From Maribacter sedimenticola (GTDB lineage Bacteria > Bacteroidota > Bacteroidia > Flavobacteriales > Flavobacteriaceae), in contig NZ_FZNV01000006.1 of assembly GCF_900188415.1 (NCBI RefSeq), positions 62,001 through 126,000 of the forward strand: a DNA stretch of 64,000 nucleotides. Direction: 5' to 3'. Shown piece after piece: positions 27,757 to 37,824 of this stretch (the first letter of the stretch is position 1; every line of letters starts with the position of its first letter). Position numbers and translations under genes: made by a program. Below the pieces are notes generated by a model. That model worked only from the letters and a program-made list of their open reading frames with translations, did not search any database and was not told the origin of the DNA.

Positions 27757-28332
27757 ATGAAAATATACACAAAAACAGGTGATGATGGCACTACCGGACT
27801 CTTTGGTGGGACCAGGGTTCCCAAACACCATATTAGGATAGAAAGCTATGGCACTATTGATGAGTTAAACTCGTGGTTGGGCCTTATACGCGATCAAAAA
27901 ATAGACACTACCACAAAGGAACAATTAATACAGATTCAAAAAGATTTGTTTACGGTTGGCGCTATTCTGGCTACGGATCCCAATAAAGCGCTTTTAAAAA
28001 ATGGGCAAAAGAGACTGGCCATTTCAACAATAAGTACAAAAGAGCTCCAATTTTTAGAAAAGGCCATTGACGAAATAGATTTAAAATTACCGGCAATGAC
28101 CCATTTTATTCTACCAGGCGGTCACACGACCGTGTCATACTGTCATATTGCCAGAACTGTTTGTAGAAGAGCGGAAAGAATGTCCACCTTGTTATTTAAG
28201 AATGAAAAATTTGATATGACCGTGCTGTCATATTTGAACAGGTTATCAGATTATTTATTTGTATTGGCACGAAAATTGTCTGTAGATCATAAAGCGAATG
28301 AAATAAAATGGGTTCCTGAAAAAAAGGACTAA
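27757..28332 (+). CDS. PduO-type ATP:cob(I)alamin adenosyltransferase
   Basis: A 191-residue enzyme that makes adenosylcobalamin. The N-terminal ATP-binding segment MKIYTKTGDDGTTGLFGG, the following RVPKHHIRIESYGTIDELNSWLG, and the conserved helix CHIARTVCRRAERM with RLSDYLFVLAR all match the PduO family. It is cytoplasmic. The product is the cofactor of methylmalonyl-CoA mutase, whose GTPase chaperone MeaB is encoded about 28 kb away in this window. The gene is preceded by a small membrane protein gene with no evident relation. Confidence 0.93.
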   Translation: MKIYTKTGDDGTTGLFGGTRVPKHHIRIESYGTIDELNSWLGLIRDQKIDTTTKEQLIQIQKDLFTVGAILATDPNKALLKNGQKRLAISTISTKELQFLEKAIDEIDLKLPAMTHFILPGGHTTVSYCHIARTVCRRAERMSTLLFKNEKFDMTVLSYLNRLSDYLFVLARKLSVDHKANEIKWVPEKKD

Positions 28333-28410
28333 TAAAAAGCTAATTTATTCGTTATCAATTTATCAAAGCAAAAAATAATGAAACAAAAATTGATTTTTAA
28401 GGCTAATTTC

Positions 28411-28440
28411 TTGGCTATCTCAATTTAAAAATTACTTTTG
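28411..28440 (+). promoter_or_regulatory. Bacteroidota-type promoter
   Basis: TTG at 28411-28413, a 19-bp spacer, then TACTTTTG at 28433-28440. This fits the TTG-N17-23-TAnnTTTG consensus for the primary sigma factor. The start codon of the DUF2795 gene follows 27 bp later. Confidence 0.75.
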
Positions 28441-28467
28441 CAAAAATTTTAAAATCAAACAATTACT

Positions 28468-28692
28468 ATGTATTGGACATTAGAATTAGCATCTTATTTA
28501 AGTGATGCACCTTGGCCGGCAAGTAAAGATGAGTTAATAGATTACTCTATTAGAACTGGAGCCCCTTTGGAAGTCGTAGAAAATTTACAGTCTATGGAAG
28601 AAGAAGGTGGAGAGATTTATGAATCGATAGAAGAGATTTGGCCTGACTATCCAACGGAAGAAGACTACCTCTGGAACGAGGACGAATATTAA
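28468..28692 (+). CDS. DUF2795 protein (74 aa)
   Basis: A 74-residue acidic protein that matches the DUF2795 pattern: LASYLSDAPWPASKDELIDYSIRTGAPLEVVENLQ, a small helical domain, followed by a very acidic tail (EEEGGEIYESIEEIWPDYPTEEDYLWNEDEY). It is conserved and usually monocistronic in Bacteroidota; function is unknown, though its high conservation suggests a housekeeping role. A consensus promoter lies before it and a strong terminator after it, so it is a separate transcription unit. Confidence 0.85.
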   Translation: MYWTLELASYLSDAPWPASKDELIDYSIRTGAPLEVVENLQSMEEEGGEIYESIEEIWPDYPTEEDYLWNEDEY

Positions 28693-28714
28693 TATTCGAT
28701 ATCATAATAACTAC

Positions 28715-28744
28715 AAAAAAGTCTCTTAGGAGGCTTTTTTTTTA
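28715..28744 (+). terminator. terminator after DUF2795 gene
   Basis: AAAAAAGTCTC pairs with GAGGCTTTTTT (one G-U pair) around the loop TTAG, running into ten T in total. Confidence 0.88.
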
Positions 28745-28907
28745 TGTAATTTTGACAGGTAGTAAGGTTATTTCATAGAAAAACAAAGACTGGAATACCT
28801 TTTGCTATTTTTCAACGTCGACACATTTGCCGACTCTATAATATTTTGAAACCTACCTTGTTCAACTATACGCAAGTTAGGTATCATTTCTAATTAGATT
28901 AAAACAT

Positions 28908-31900
28908 ATGAGTTTCATAAATTCTATCCTAAAGGCCTTTGTTGGTGATAAATCGCAAAAAGATGTAAAGGAGCTTCAACCTTTAGTGGACCAAATAAAA
29001 TCTTTTGAAGTACAGTTGGAAAGCCTGAGCCATGATGAATTAAGGCAAAAGACCTTGGATTTTAAACAAATCATTCAAGATTCCTATAAAGAAAAGACTG
29101 AACAGATCAATGCATTGGAAGAGGAGGTCAAAAACTCAAATGACATTGACAAGAACGAGGATATCTATACGGAGATAGATAAATTAAAGGAAGAAGCTTA
29201 TGCACTTTCTGAAGAAACATTGAACAAAATACTTCCAGAAGCATTTGCAGTGGTCAAGGAAACGGCCAAACGTTTTGCAAATAATGAGACCATTACCGTT
29301 ACCGCTTCTGAATATGACAGAACATTGTCAGGTAGTAAAGGCTATGTTACCTTAGACGGTGATAATGCCATTTGGAAAAACTCCTGGGATGCCGCAGGTA
29401 AAGAAGTAACTTGGGACATGGTGCATTATGATGTACAACTTATAGGAGGTATTGCCTTACACCAAGGTAAGATTGCGGAAATGCAGACAGGTGAAGGTAA
29501 AACTCTTGTGGCTACCCTACCTTTATATTTAAATGCATTAAGTGGAAACGGTGCACACTTGGTTACCGTAAATGATTATTTGGCCAAGAGGGATAGCGCA
29601 TGGATGGCCCCAATTTTTGAATTTCATGGTCTTTCCGTAGACTGTATAGATCACCATAGACCAAATTCCGATGGTAGACGGGCTGCATATAATGCGGATA
29701 TTACGTATGGAACCAACAATGAATTCGGTTTTGATTATTTAAGGGATAATATGGCGCATACCCCAAAAGATTTGGTACAACGCCCCCATAATTACGCCAT
29801 TGTAGATGAGGTAGATTCCGTTTTGGTAGATGATGCGCGTACACCGCTTATTATATCCGGACCCGTACCCGAAGGTGACCGCCATGAGTTTAATGAGTTA
29901 AAACCTAAGGTTAGCGAAATAGTACAAAAGCAGCGGCAGCATTTAACTGGTGTATTGGCGGAAGCTAAAAAATTGATTGCCGAAGGTGATACCAAAGAAG
30001 GAGGATTCCTTTTACTGCGCGTATATCGTGGGCTTCCCAAGAACAAGGCCTTAATAAAATTCTTGAGTGAGGAAGGCGTAAAACAGCTGCTTCAAAAAAC
30101 TGAGAATTTTTATATGCAGGATAACAATAGGGAAATGCCTAAAGTAGATGAGGACCTGTTGTTCGTAATAGATGAAAAAAACAATCAAATAGAATTAACG
30201 GATAAAGGCGTAGACTATATCTCTGGGGAGCAGGACAGGGATTTCTTTGTCATGCCGGATATTGGTGGTGAAATTGCCAAAATAGAAAATCAGAATCTTG
30301 ATATTGAAAAAGAAGCGGAACTAAAGGAAGAATTGTTCAAGGACTTTACCGTTAAGAGTGAGCGTATACATACCATGAGCCAATTATTAAAGGCGTATAC
30401 CTTATTTGAAAAAGATACCGAATATGTGGTCATGGACAATAAGGTGATGATCGTTGACGAACAGACAGGTCGTATTATGGATGGCCGTAGGTATTCTGAC
30501 GGTTTGCACCAAGCCATTGAAGCAAAGGAAAATGTAAAAATAGAAGCCCTAACACAGACCTTTGCAACCGTTACCTTACAGAATTATTTTAGAATGTACA
30601 GCAAGCTTGCGGGTATGACGGGTACGGCAGTTACCGAAGCGGGCGAATTCTGGGAGATCTACAAATTGGATGTTATGGAAATTCCAACCAACAGACCAAT
30701 AGCCAGAGATGATCGTAACGACTTAATCTATAAGACCAAAAGGGAAAAATACAATGCGATCATAGAAGAGGTTACCAAGATCAGTAAAGCTGGTAGACCC
30801 GTATTGATCGGTACAACATCTGTAGAGATATCAGAACTTTTATCAAAACTATTGAGTGTACGCAAGGTTCCCCATAATGTACTGAATGCCAAACTTCATA
30901 AAAAGGAGGCAGACGTAGTTGCTGAGGCCGGTAATGCCGGAGTAGTTACAATTGCTACCAACATGGCGGGTCGTGGTACGGATATTAAATTGTCCGAAGA
31001 AGTTAAAAAAGCTGGAGGACTTGCAATCATTGGTACGGAAAGGCATGATTCACGACGAGTGGACAGACAGCTACGTGGTCGTTCCGGACGTCAAGGAGAT
31101 CCGGGAAGTTCTCAGTTCTATGTTTCTTTGGAAGATAATCTAATGCGTTTGTTCGGTTCTGACAGGGTAGCCAAAATGATGGATAAGATGGGCTTGGAAG
31201 ACGGTGAGGTCATTCAGCACAGTATGATGACCAAATCCATAGAACGCGCACAGAAAAAAGTTGAAGAGAACAACTTTGGCGTACGTAAGCGTCTATTGGA
31301 ATATGATGACGTAATGAACGCACAGCGTGAAGTGGTCTATAAGAGAAGACGTCATGCGTTACAGGGAGAGCGTTTAAAGCTAGATATTGCCAATATGATC
31401 TATGATACCTGTGAGGTAATCGTTGAGGGCAATAAAAATGCCAGTGACTACAAGAATTTTGAATTTGAACTGATCAAGTATTTCTCAATGACCTCTCCCG
31501 TAGAGGAAACTGAGTTTGACAAATCCGGTGCACAGGAAATTACCGCCAAAGTATACAAGGCTGCCTACAAACATTATAATGAAAAAATGGAACGTAATGC
31601 CGCAGCTGCGTATCCGGTAATCAAAAAAGTACATGAGGATAATGCCAATAATTTTGAACGTATCGTTGTGCCTTTTACAGATGGCATTAAAAGTCTAAAC
31701 GTTGTTACCAATCTTCAAGATGCTTACGATACCAATGGCAAACAATTAATAACAGATTTTGAAAAGAATATTTCGTTGGCCATTATTGACGACTCTTGGA
31801 AAACCCATTTGCGTAAAATGGATGAATTGAAACAATCTGTACAATTGGCGGTTCACGAACAAAAGGATCCATTGTTAATTTATAAGTTTGAAGCATTCGA

Positions 31901-32270
31901 GCTTTTCAAGTCCATGATAGAAAAAGTGAACAAAGAAGTTGTTTCCTTTCTTTTTAAAGGGGAACTACCTTCAGAAAACACCAATGCTATTCAAGAAGAA
32001 CGTATGGTTCAGCGTTCAAGGGAAAATTTAAAAACCACCAAAGAGGAAATACCCAATAGTGATGAATTGGCGGCACGTAATAGAGCAGTTGGTCAAAACC
32101 AAGGACAGCGACCTGCTGTTACAGAAACCATTACCAGGGAACAACCAAAAATTGGTAGAAACGAACGTGTTACCATTAAAAATGTAATGAGCGGTGAAAG
32201 TAAAACCGTAAAGTTTAAACAGGCAGAACCGCTGATTCAAAGTGGCTCTTGGGTGTTAACACAAGACTAA
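28908..32270 (+). CDS. secA: protein translocase subunit SecA
   Basis: The motor ATPase of the Sec pathway. With 1120 residues it is about 200 longer than E. coli SecA, which is usual for Bacteroidota; the extra sequence is an N-terminal extension and an insertion around residues 330-470 of the helicase core. Walker A is MQTGEGKT, followed by VNDYLAKRD, DEVDSVLVDDARTPLIISGP, TNMAGRGTDIKL and RQLRGRSGRQGDPGSSQF. The usual C-terminal zinc motif (CxCxSGx8CH) is absent: after GRNE comes RVTIKNVMSGESKTVKFKQA without cysteine. The unit is monocistronic and followed by a terminator. Confidence 0.97.
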   Translation: MSFINSILKAFVGDKSQKDVKELQPLVDQIKSFEVQLESLSHDELRQKTLDFKQIIQDSYKEKTEQINALEEEVKNSNDIDKNEDIYTEIDKLKEEAYALSEETLNKILPEAFAVVKETAKRFANNETITVTASEYDRTLSGSKGYVTLDGDNAIWKNSWDAAGKEVTWDMVHYDVQLIGGIALHQGKIAEMQTGEGKTLVATLPLYLNALSGNGAHLVTVNDYLAKRDSAWMAPIFEFHGLSVDCIDHHRPNSDGRRAAYNADITYGTNNEFGFDYLRDNMAHTPKDLVQRPHNYAIVDEVDSVLVDDARTPLIISGPVPEGDRHEFNELKPKVSEIVQKQRQHLTGVLAEAKKLIAEGDTKEGGFLLLRVYRGLPKNKALIKFLSEEGVKQLLQKTENFYMQDNNREMPKVDEDLLFVIDEKNNQIELTDKGVDYISGEQDRDFFVMPDIGGEIAKIENQNLDIEKEAELKEELFKDFTVKSERIHTMSQLLKAYTLFEKDTEYVVMDNKVMIVDEQTGRIMDGRRYSDGLHQAIEAKENVKIEALTQTFATVTLQNYFRMYSKLAGMTGTAVTEAGEFWEIYKLDVMEIPTNRPIARDDRNDLIYKTKREKYNAIIEEVTKISKAGRPVLIGTTSVEISELLSKLLSVRKVPHNVLNAKLHKKEADVVAEAGNAGVVTIATNMAGRGTDIKLSEEVKKAGGLAIIGTERHDSRRVDRQLRGRSGRQGDPGSSQFYVSLEDNLMRLFGSDRVAKMMDKMGLEDGEVIQHSMMTKSIERAQKKVEENNFGVRKRLLEYDDVMNAQREVVYKRRRHALQGERLKLDIANMIYDTCEVIVEGNKNASDYKNFEFELIKYFSMTSPVEETEFDKSGAQEITAKVYKAAYKHYNEKMERNAAAAYPVIKKVHEDNANNFERIVVPFTDGIKSLNVVTNLQDAYDTNGKQLITDFEKNISLAIIDDSWKTHLRKMDELKQSVQLAVHEQKDPLLIYKFEAFELFKSMIEKVNKEVVSFLFKGELPSENTNAIQEERMVQRSRENLKTTKEEIPNSDELAARNRAVGQNQGQRPAVTETITREQPKIGRNERVTIKNVMSGESKTVKFKQAEPLIQSGSWVLTQD

Positions 32271-32289
32271 TTTAACATACATTTCTTTT

Positions 32290-32324
32290 AAAAAAGCATT
32301 TCATTTTATTGAAATGCTTTTTTT
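32290..32324 (+). terminator. secA terminator
   Basis: AAAAAAGCATTTCA pairs with TGAAATGCTTTTTT around a 6-nt loop; seven T end the hairpin. Confidence 0.92.
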
Positions 32325-32431
32325 ATGTGTAAAATCCTCACTTTTAAATCCCAACTTGTTAAATCAGAATATTATAAAATTTTGGTATAAAAAAAACGGT
32401 ATATTTAAATTACCACTTAAAAAACCGAAAA

Positions 32432-33826
32432 ATGAACAATACCAGGAGAAAATTCATTACTTCTATAGGAATGCTTGCAGCCAGTTCGGCATTTCCTATA
32501 TCAACTTTTGCGTTTAACAAAACTTCTAAATTAAAGGTTGCCTTGGTAGGCACCGGTATTAGGGGCACCACTTTTTGGGGTAAACGTTTGGTAGATGAAT
32601 ATGGTGAAATATTGGAATTTGTAGGTTTATCCGATATTAACTCAAGCCGCTTAAAATATGCCATGAAATTCATAGGAGCGGACTGCCCGCTCTTTACGGA
32701 TTTTGAAGAGATGATACAAAAGACTGAACCTGATTTGGTCATCGTTACCACTAAAGACTCCACTCATCATGAATACATTATTAAAGGATTGGAAATGGGC
32801 TGTGATGTCCTTACGGAAAAACCGTTGACTACGGACGAAATCAAATGCCAAGAAATTATTGATGCAGAAAAGAAATCGGACAAAAAGTTAATTGTAGGTT
32901 TTAATTATCGATGGAGTCCGTATGCTACAAAAATCAAGGAATTGATAAGCAACAAAACCATAGGAGATTTGGTTTCCGTAGATTTCCATTGGTACCTTAA
33001 TACGTATCATGGTGCATCTTATTTTAGGAGATGGCATGGAGAAATGGAAAGCAGTGGTTCTTTATGGGTTCATAAATCTACCCATCATTTTGATTTGTTA
33101 AATTGGTGGATAAATTCTGAACCTAAAGAAGTATTTGCCTATGGCGATTTGGAATTTTATGGCAAAAACGGACCGCAAAGAGGTCCCAATTGCAGGTCAT
33201 GTGACCATAAATCCACTTGTGAGTTCTATTGGGATATTACAAAGGATGAGTCCATGAAAAAACTTTATGCCGACCATGAGCATGAAGATGGTTATATCAG
33301 GGACAATTGTCTCTTTAGGAACGAGATAGATATTTATGATAAAATGTCCGCACAGGTTAAATATACCGATAATACGGTAGTCAATTATAGCTTAACGACC
33401 TACTCCCCTTTTGAAGGTTGGCGTGTTTCGTTCAACGGAACAAAGGGCAGAATTGAAGCTTCTGAGGATATACCCTACCATTCGGTCAGCACGGTCAGTG
33501 AAGCTGAAAAACATGCTTTGGAAATGGCCCAGAATAATAAAGAGGAAGAAAATTTTGGTTCGATCGTTGTGCATAAATTATGGGAAAAACATGAGGTTGT
33601 CAAAGTACCCATTGAAAAAGGGGGCCATGGAGGCGGTGATAAGCGTCTTCATGATAAAATCTTTGTCAATCCAGAAACTACAGACCCTTATGGCAGAACT
33701 GCAGGCATTAGGGATGGGGCCATGTCCGTCTTAATAGGAATTGGAGCAAGAAGGAGTATAGAGTCAGGAAAAGCTATTAAAATTGGTGATTTAACAGACC
33801 TGGAACCTAAAAAAATACGTTCATAA
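32432..33826 (+). CDS. Gfo/Idh/MocA-family oxidoreductase with Tat signal
   Basis: A 464-residue NAD(P)-dependent sugar oxidoreductase. The N-terminus (NNTRRKFITSIGMLAASSAF) is a twin-arginine signal. The Rossmann domain follows (LKVALVGTGIRGTTFWGKR), with the conserved EKPLTTDE segment (Lys of EKP is catalytic in the family). A four-cysteine cluster, CRSCDHKSTCEFY (about residues 252-264), plus a later Cys (DNCLF) looks like a metal site and is not part of the usual family fold. The export route links it to TatC in this window. The substrate is unknown; in Bacteroidota such periplasmic members act on glycosides. Confidence 0.9.
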   Translation: MNNTRRKFITSIGMLAASSAFPISTFAFNKTSKLKVALVGTGIRGTTFWGKRLVDEYGEILEFVGLSDINSSRLKYAMKFIGADCPLFTDFEEMIQKTEPDLVIVTTKDSTHHEYIIKGLEMGCDVLTEKPLTTDEIKCQEIIDAEKKSDKKLIVGFNYRWSPYATKIKELISNKTIGDLVSVDFHWYLNTYHGASYFRRWHGEMESSGSLWVHKSTHHFDLLNWWINSEPKEVFAYGDLEFYGKNGPQRGPNCRSCDHKSTCEFYWDITKDESMKKLYADHEHEDGYIRDNCLFRNEIDIYDKMSAQVKYTDNTVVNYSLTTYSPFEGWRVSFNGTKGRIEASEDIPYHSVSTVSEAEKHALEMAQNNKEEENFGSIVVHKLWEKHEVVKVPIEKGGHGGGDKRLHDKIFVNPETTDPYGRTAGIRDGAMSVLIGIGARRSIESGKAIKIGDLTDLEPKKIRS

Positions 33827-33941
33827 TTATTTTTTTGTCGCATAAGGCTATACTATCCTAAAATTTACTAGTATAATGTTAAAAACATAATTAGATTTAC
33901 ATTGTATAAACAGTATAATTTATAGTACCTAAACCACATTT

Positions 33942-35162
33942 ATGCCCGGATTTACCATTGACCAAGAGCGTCTACAGGATAAAACCAAATTATTTTTAAG
34001 GGTAAGTTATGCCACTAGTATCATCTCCATATTATTTGGGGCCATATGCTATTTCATATTGCATGTTACCCAAATAATACCGTTTGTATTAGTTGCATTT
34101 GGTATAATAAACCTTATAAACCTACAATATTTCAAGGTCCATAAGCAAATTTTACCTACGTTCAATTTTTCATCGGTCATTGGGCTTATATCTGCATTTG
34201 TGGTAACCCTTTATAGTGGTGGTATTCAAAGTCCGTTTATATTCATGCTTCCCTTAATAGGTTTTGGCGGGTTTGTCAATAGTAGTAAATATGGCAGAAA
34301 TTATTTTAATCTAATTTACGTTCTAATTTGCTTGCTTTTTACGCAAACTATACCAAGTTTAAGGGTTACGGAAAATGTAGTTCCGGTAGAATACTTTGGA
34401 ACGTTTAGTTTTCTTTCCATATTGATCTCGGTATTCCTATTGGGTAATACCTTTGGCAAAAGTTTGTTAAAAACCTACAATGCTTTATATACGTCCAAAA
34501 AAAATATGGCTATTCAGGTTCATGAAAAAGAGAACCTATTAAAGGAAGTACACCATAGGGTAAAAAATAATTTACAGACCGTTTCAAGTTTATTGAGCCT
34601 GCAATCCAGGAACATTGAAAACGGACCTATGAAAGGACTTCTAAAAGGGACACAAAACAGGGTTATAGCCATGGCTATGGTTCACGAAATGTTATATATG
34701 CGTAATGATATTAGCCATATAGAATATAAATCGTACGTGCAAGAATTGAGCGAATACCTTATACGTTCCATAAAAGGAATTGAAAATTCAATTGTGTTAA
34801 ATATTGAAATCCCCAATATTAAATTAGGTATTGATACCGCCATACCTTTAGGATTGTTAATCAATGAAGCATTGACGAATGCCTTAAAATATGGAATTGA
34901 AGGTGACGATTCCGGAGAAATCCATATTAAATTACAAAAAGACCAGGCCAAACAAAACTGTTATATTTTGGAAATTGGCGATAATGGAAAAGGTTTCCCA
35001 GATACGGTAAATTATAAGAATACTAAATCATTAGGGCTAAAACTAATACATAACCTTACCCGCCAATTAAGAGGCACCATAGAAAGGGACCATTCTAAAA
35101 AAGGAACTAATTACATCATACAGTTTCAAGAAATTAATCAGCAGTTAAACCAGACCCTATAA
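33942..35162 (+). CDS. membrane sensor histidine kinase (HisKA_2 type)
   Basis: A 406-residue kinase. The first 175 residues hold about six membrane helices without a large extracytoplasmic domain. A short linker leads into a HisKA_2 domain with KEVHHRVKNNLQTVSSLLSLQ; H205 (of HRVKN) is the likely phosphoacceptor. The ATPase domain has N-box INEALTNALKYG and G-box EIGDNGKGFP. No response regulator is adjacent, so it is an orphan kinase. The nearest receiver protein in the window is a single-domain regulator 28 kb away. The signal sensed is unknown. Confidence 0.9.
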   Translation: MPGFTIDQERLQDKTKLFLRVSYATSIISILFGAICYFILHVTQIIPFVLVAFGIINLINLQYFKVHKQILPTFNFSSVIGLISAFVVTLYSGGIQSPFIFMLPLIGFGGFVNSSKYGRNYFNLIYVLICLLFTQTIPSLRVTENVVPVEYFGTFSFLSILISVFLLGNTFGKSLLKTYNALYTSKKNMAIQVHEKENLLKEVHHRVKNNLQTVSSLLSLQSRNIENGPMKGLLKGTQNRVIAMAMVHEMLYMRNDISHIEYKSYVQELSEYLIRSIKGIENSIVLNIEIPNIKLGIDTAIPLGLLINEALTNALKYGIEGDDSGEIHIKLQKDQAKQNCYILEIGDNGKGFPDTVNYKNTKSLGLKLIHNLTRQLRGTIERDHSKKGTNYIIQFQEINQQLNQTL

Positions 35163-35273
35163 GTTTATGTTGAGAAAAATGCCAGTAATTTAATAGGTGT
35201 TCAGAAAAATTCAGCACAAAAGTAATTGCAGTTATTTGTCTATATTTAAGCAACCAACTAAAAAACTGACTGC

Positions 35274-37793
35274 ATGCTTAAAAAATTACTCCTTTTGGTA
35301 ATTCTTTCTGGATTTACCTTATCTGCCCAAGATTATTTTGTTCAAAAATACAAACCCTTTACAGCTGAAATTCCTTCTCCCGAAACGTTTTTGGGCTATG
35401 GTATTGGTGAACATCATACACGGCATGATCTCATAGTAGCTTACCTGAAAAAACTTGCCGAACTTTCCGATCGGGCAAGCATAGAAGAATACGGTAGAAC
35501 CCATGAAGGTAGAAAACTGGTCATGCTTACCGTTACCAGTCCAAAAAATTTAAACAACCTAAACAATTTACGTGAAGCGCACTTGGCCTTTACTGACCCA
35601 ATACAAAAAGTTTCCAATTATAACGAGGTTCCTATCTTCATTAACTTAGCATACAACGTCCACGGCAATGAACCTTCAAGTTCAGAGGCTGCATTGTTAA
35701 CGGCGTATACACTAGTAGCTTCCCAAAATCCTGAAATTTTAAAATATTTAGACAATGCCGTCATTTTTATTGACCCCACCATTAATCCTGATGGTAGGGA
35801 TAGGCATACCCAATGGGTAAATACATATCAAGGGAGTCCAGAAGTGGCAGACCCCCAAGACGCGGAGCATAATGAATATTGGCCTATGGGAAGAACTAAC
35901 CATTATTGGTTTGACCTGAACAGGGATTGGCTATTGGCCATTAATCCTGAAAGTAGGGGTAAATTGAAATGGTACCATCAATGGTACCCCAACGTTGTGA
36001 CAGATTTTCATGAAATGGGAACCCAAAGCACATACTTTTTTGAACCAATGAAAACGAATGCCTCTTTTGACCCCATTATGCCCAAAGAGAATTATGAAGA
36101 TTTGAACACCCTATTTGGAAATGAATTTGCAAAAAGTTTGGATAGCATAGGATCATTATATTTTACAAAGGAAGTTTTTGATGGTACTTATCCCGGCTAT
36201 GGCTCTTCCTACCCAGACCTACAGGGCGGACTAGGACTATTGTTTGAACAGGCCAGCTCAAGAGGACATAGACAAACTACGGCATTTGGTGAAATTACCT
36301 TTGCATTTACGATAAGAAACCAATATGTATCTGGGTTAACCACTGTAAAAACAGCGGTGGACAATAAAGATATAATGCGTAAGTATCAACAAGATTTTTT
36401 CAAGAGCGCCTTGACCAATGCTACCAAAAACAAGGTTAAAGGCTATCTTTTTGGGGATACACATGATCAAAACAGAACAAAAGCCTTTATTGATAAATTG
36501 CTTCTTCACAAAGTAGAGGTATACCGGTCTGGCAATAGGTTTGCGGTACCCACCCAGCAACCACAATACCGTATGGTGCAAACAATGTTTGAGACCTATG
36601 AAAAATATAGAGACAGTGTATACTATGATGCCTCTGCATGGTCCGTTGCCAATTTTTACAATATGAAATATAGACCCGTTAATAATTTGGACTTAGGGGA
36701 GAAAATTTCCACCACGCAGGAGCTGATCAAATTAGAACCCGTATCCAAATCCAGCTATGCTTATATCATGGATTGGGACGATTATAATGCACCGGCAGCC
36801 TTATATTATTTACAGCAAAAAGGAATTATAGCCTCGTCCGCTGCAAAGCCATTTTCAGTTAGGGCCAACAAGGATAACAAATCATTTAATTATGGTGCAG
36901 TCTTGATTCCGGTAAGTCTCCAAAAAGTAGATGGCACATCAATTCATCAAATGATAACAGAAGCACAGGAAAAATTCAATGTTCCTTTTTATGCGGTGAA
37001 CACTGGACTTAGCGATAATGGTATTGATTTGGGCAGCGGCAATATCTCACCTATAAAGCAACCAAAAGCCGTAATGTTGATTGGTAATGGAGTAAGGTCC
37101 TATGAGGCAGGTGAGGTTTGGCATCTACTGGATACCCGTGTACATATGCCTATTACGAAGGTACCCATTCGCAATTTCAACAAGTTGAATTTAGATAAGT
37201 ATACCTCCCTAGTAATGGTTTCGGGACAATATAATTTTACTAAAAATCAAATTGAAAAAATAAAGCAATGGACGGAAAAAGGAAATACTTTGGTGACTAT
37301 AGGCTCTGCCAGTAAATGGGCTATAGACAAAAAAATAGTTCAAGAAGAGCTCATTGCTAAAGAAAAGGATTCTACCCAAATAGCTGATAGAAAACCCTAT
37401 GTAGATGCACGTGAGAATATTGGTAAGGAAAGTATTGGTGGTGTTATCTTAAAAGTTGACTTGGATATTACCCATCCACTCTCCTATGGCTATAGGGACA
37501 ATCAATTACCTGTTTATAAAAACAATTCCGTTTGGTTGGCTCCCAGTAAAAATCCGTATGCCACCGTTGCCAAATATGCTGAAGACCCACATATTGATGG
37601 TTTTATAACCAAAAAAAACATGGCGGAACATATTATGAATTCGGCATCGCTTATTGTCAGTAAGGTAGGCAAAGGCAGGGCCGTATTATTTGCTGACAAT
37701 CCAAATTTTAGAGGCTCATGGTATGGAACAAACAGGCTATTCTTAAACGCTCTTTTTCTTGGAGATAAAATAAAAGTTCCCTCGCAGGATTAA
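35274..37793 (+). CDS. secreted M14-family zinc carboxypeptidase
   Basis: An 839-residue exported metallopeptidase (signal peptide to about FTLSAQ, residue 19). The M14 zinc ligands are visible: H130 and E133 in NVHGNEPSSSE, and H246 in DFHEMG. The substrate-carboxylate region NPDGRDRH and DLNRDW also fits. The catalytic domain covers about residues 45-370. The C-terminal 400 residues are beta/alpha with a glutamine-amidotransferase-like (GATase1) look (KAVMLIGNGVRSYEAGEVWHLLD). This architecture is common in Bacteroidota. It lies 31 bp before the amidohydrolase gene; together they may process scavenged peptides. Confidence 0.92.
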   Translation: MLKKLLLLVILSGFTLSAQDYFVQKYKPFTAEIPSPETFLGYGIGEHHTRHDLIVAYLKKLAELSDRASIEEYGRTHEGRKLVMLTVTSPKNLNNLNNLREAHLAFTDPIQKVSNYNEVPIFINLAYNVHGNEPSSSEAALLTAYTLVASQNPEILKYLDNAVIFIDPTINPDGRDRHTQWVNTYQGSPEVADPQDAEHNEYWPMGRTNHYWFDLNRDWLLAINPESRGKLKWYHQWYPNVVTDFHEMGTQSTYFFEPMKTNASFDPIMPKENYEDLNTLFGNEFAKSLDSIGSLYFTKEVFDGTYPGYGSSYPDLQGGLGLLFEQASSRGHRQTTAFGEITFAFTIRNQYVSGLTTVKTAVDNKDIMRKYQQDFFKSALTNATKNKVKGYLFGDTHDQNRTKAFIDKLLLHKVEVYRSGNRFAVPTQQPQYRMVQTMFETYEKYRDSVYYDASAWSVANFYNMKYRPVNNLDLGEKISTTQELIKLEPVSKSSYAYIMDWDDYNAPAALYYLQQKGIIASSAAKPFSVRANKDNKSFNYGAVLIPVSLQKVDGTSIHQMITEAQEKFNVPFYAVNTGLSDNGIDLGSGNISPIKQPKAVMLIGNGVRSYEAGEVWHLLDTRVHMPITKVPIRNFNKLNLDKYTSLVMVSGQYNFTKNQIEKIKQWTEKGNTLVTIGSASKWAIDKKIVQEELIAKEKDSTQIADRKPYVDARENIGKESIGGVILKVDLDITHPLSYGYRDNQLPVYKNNSVWLAPSKNPYATVAKYAEDPHIDGFITKKNMAEHIMNSASLIVSKVGKGRAVLFADNPNFRGSWYGTNRLFLNALFLGDKIKVPSQD

Positions 37794-37824
37794 TAATACA
37801 TATTTGAAAATTTTAAAATTGAAC

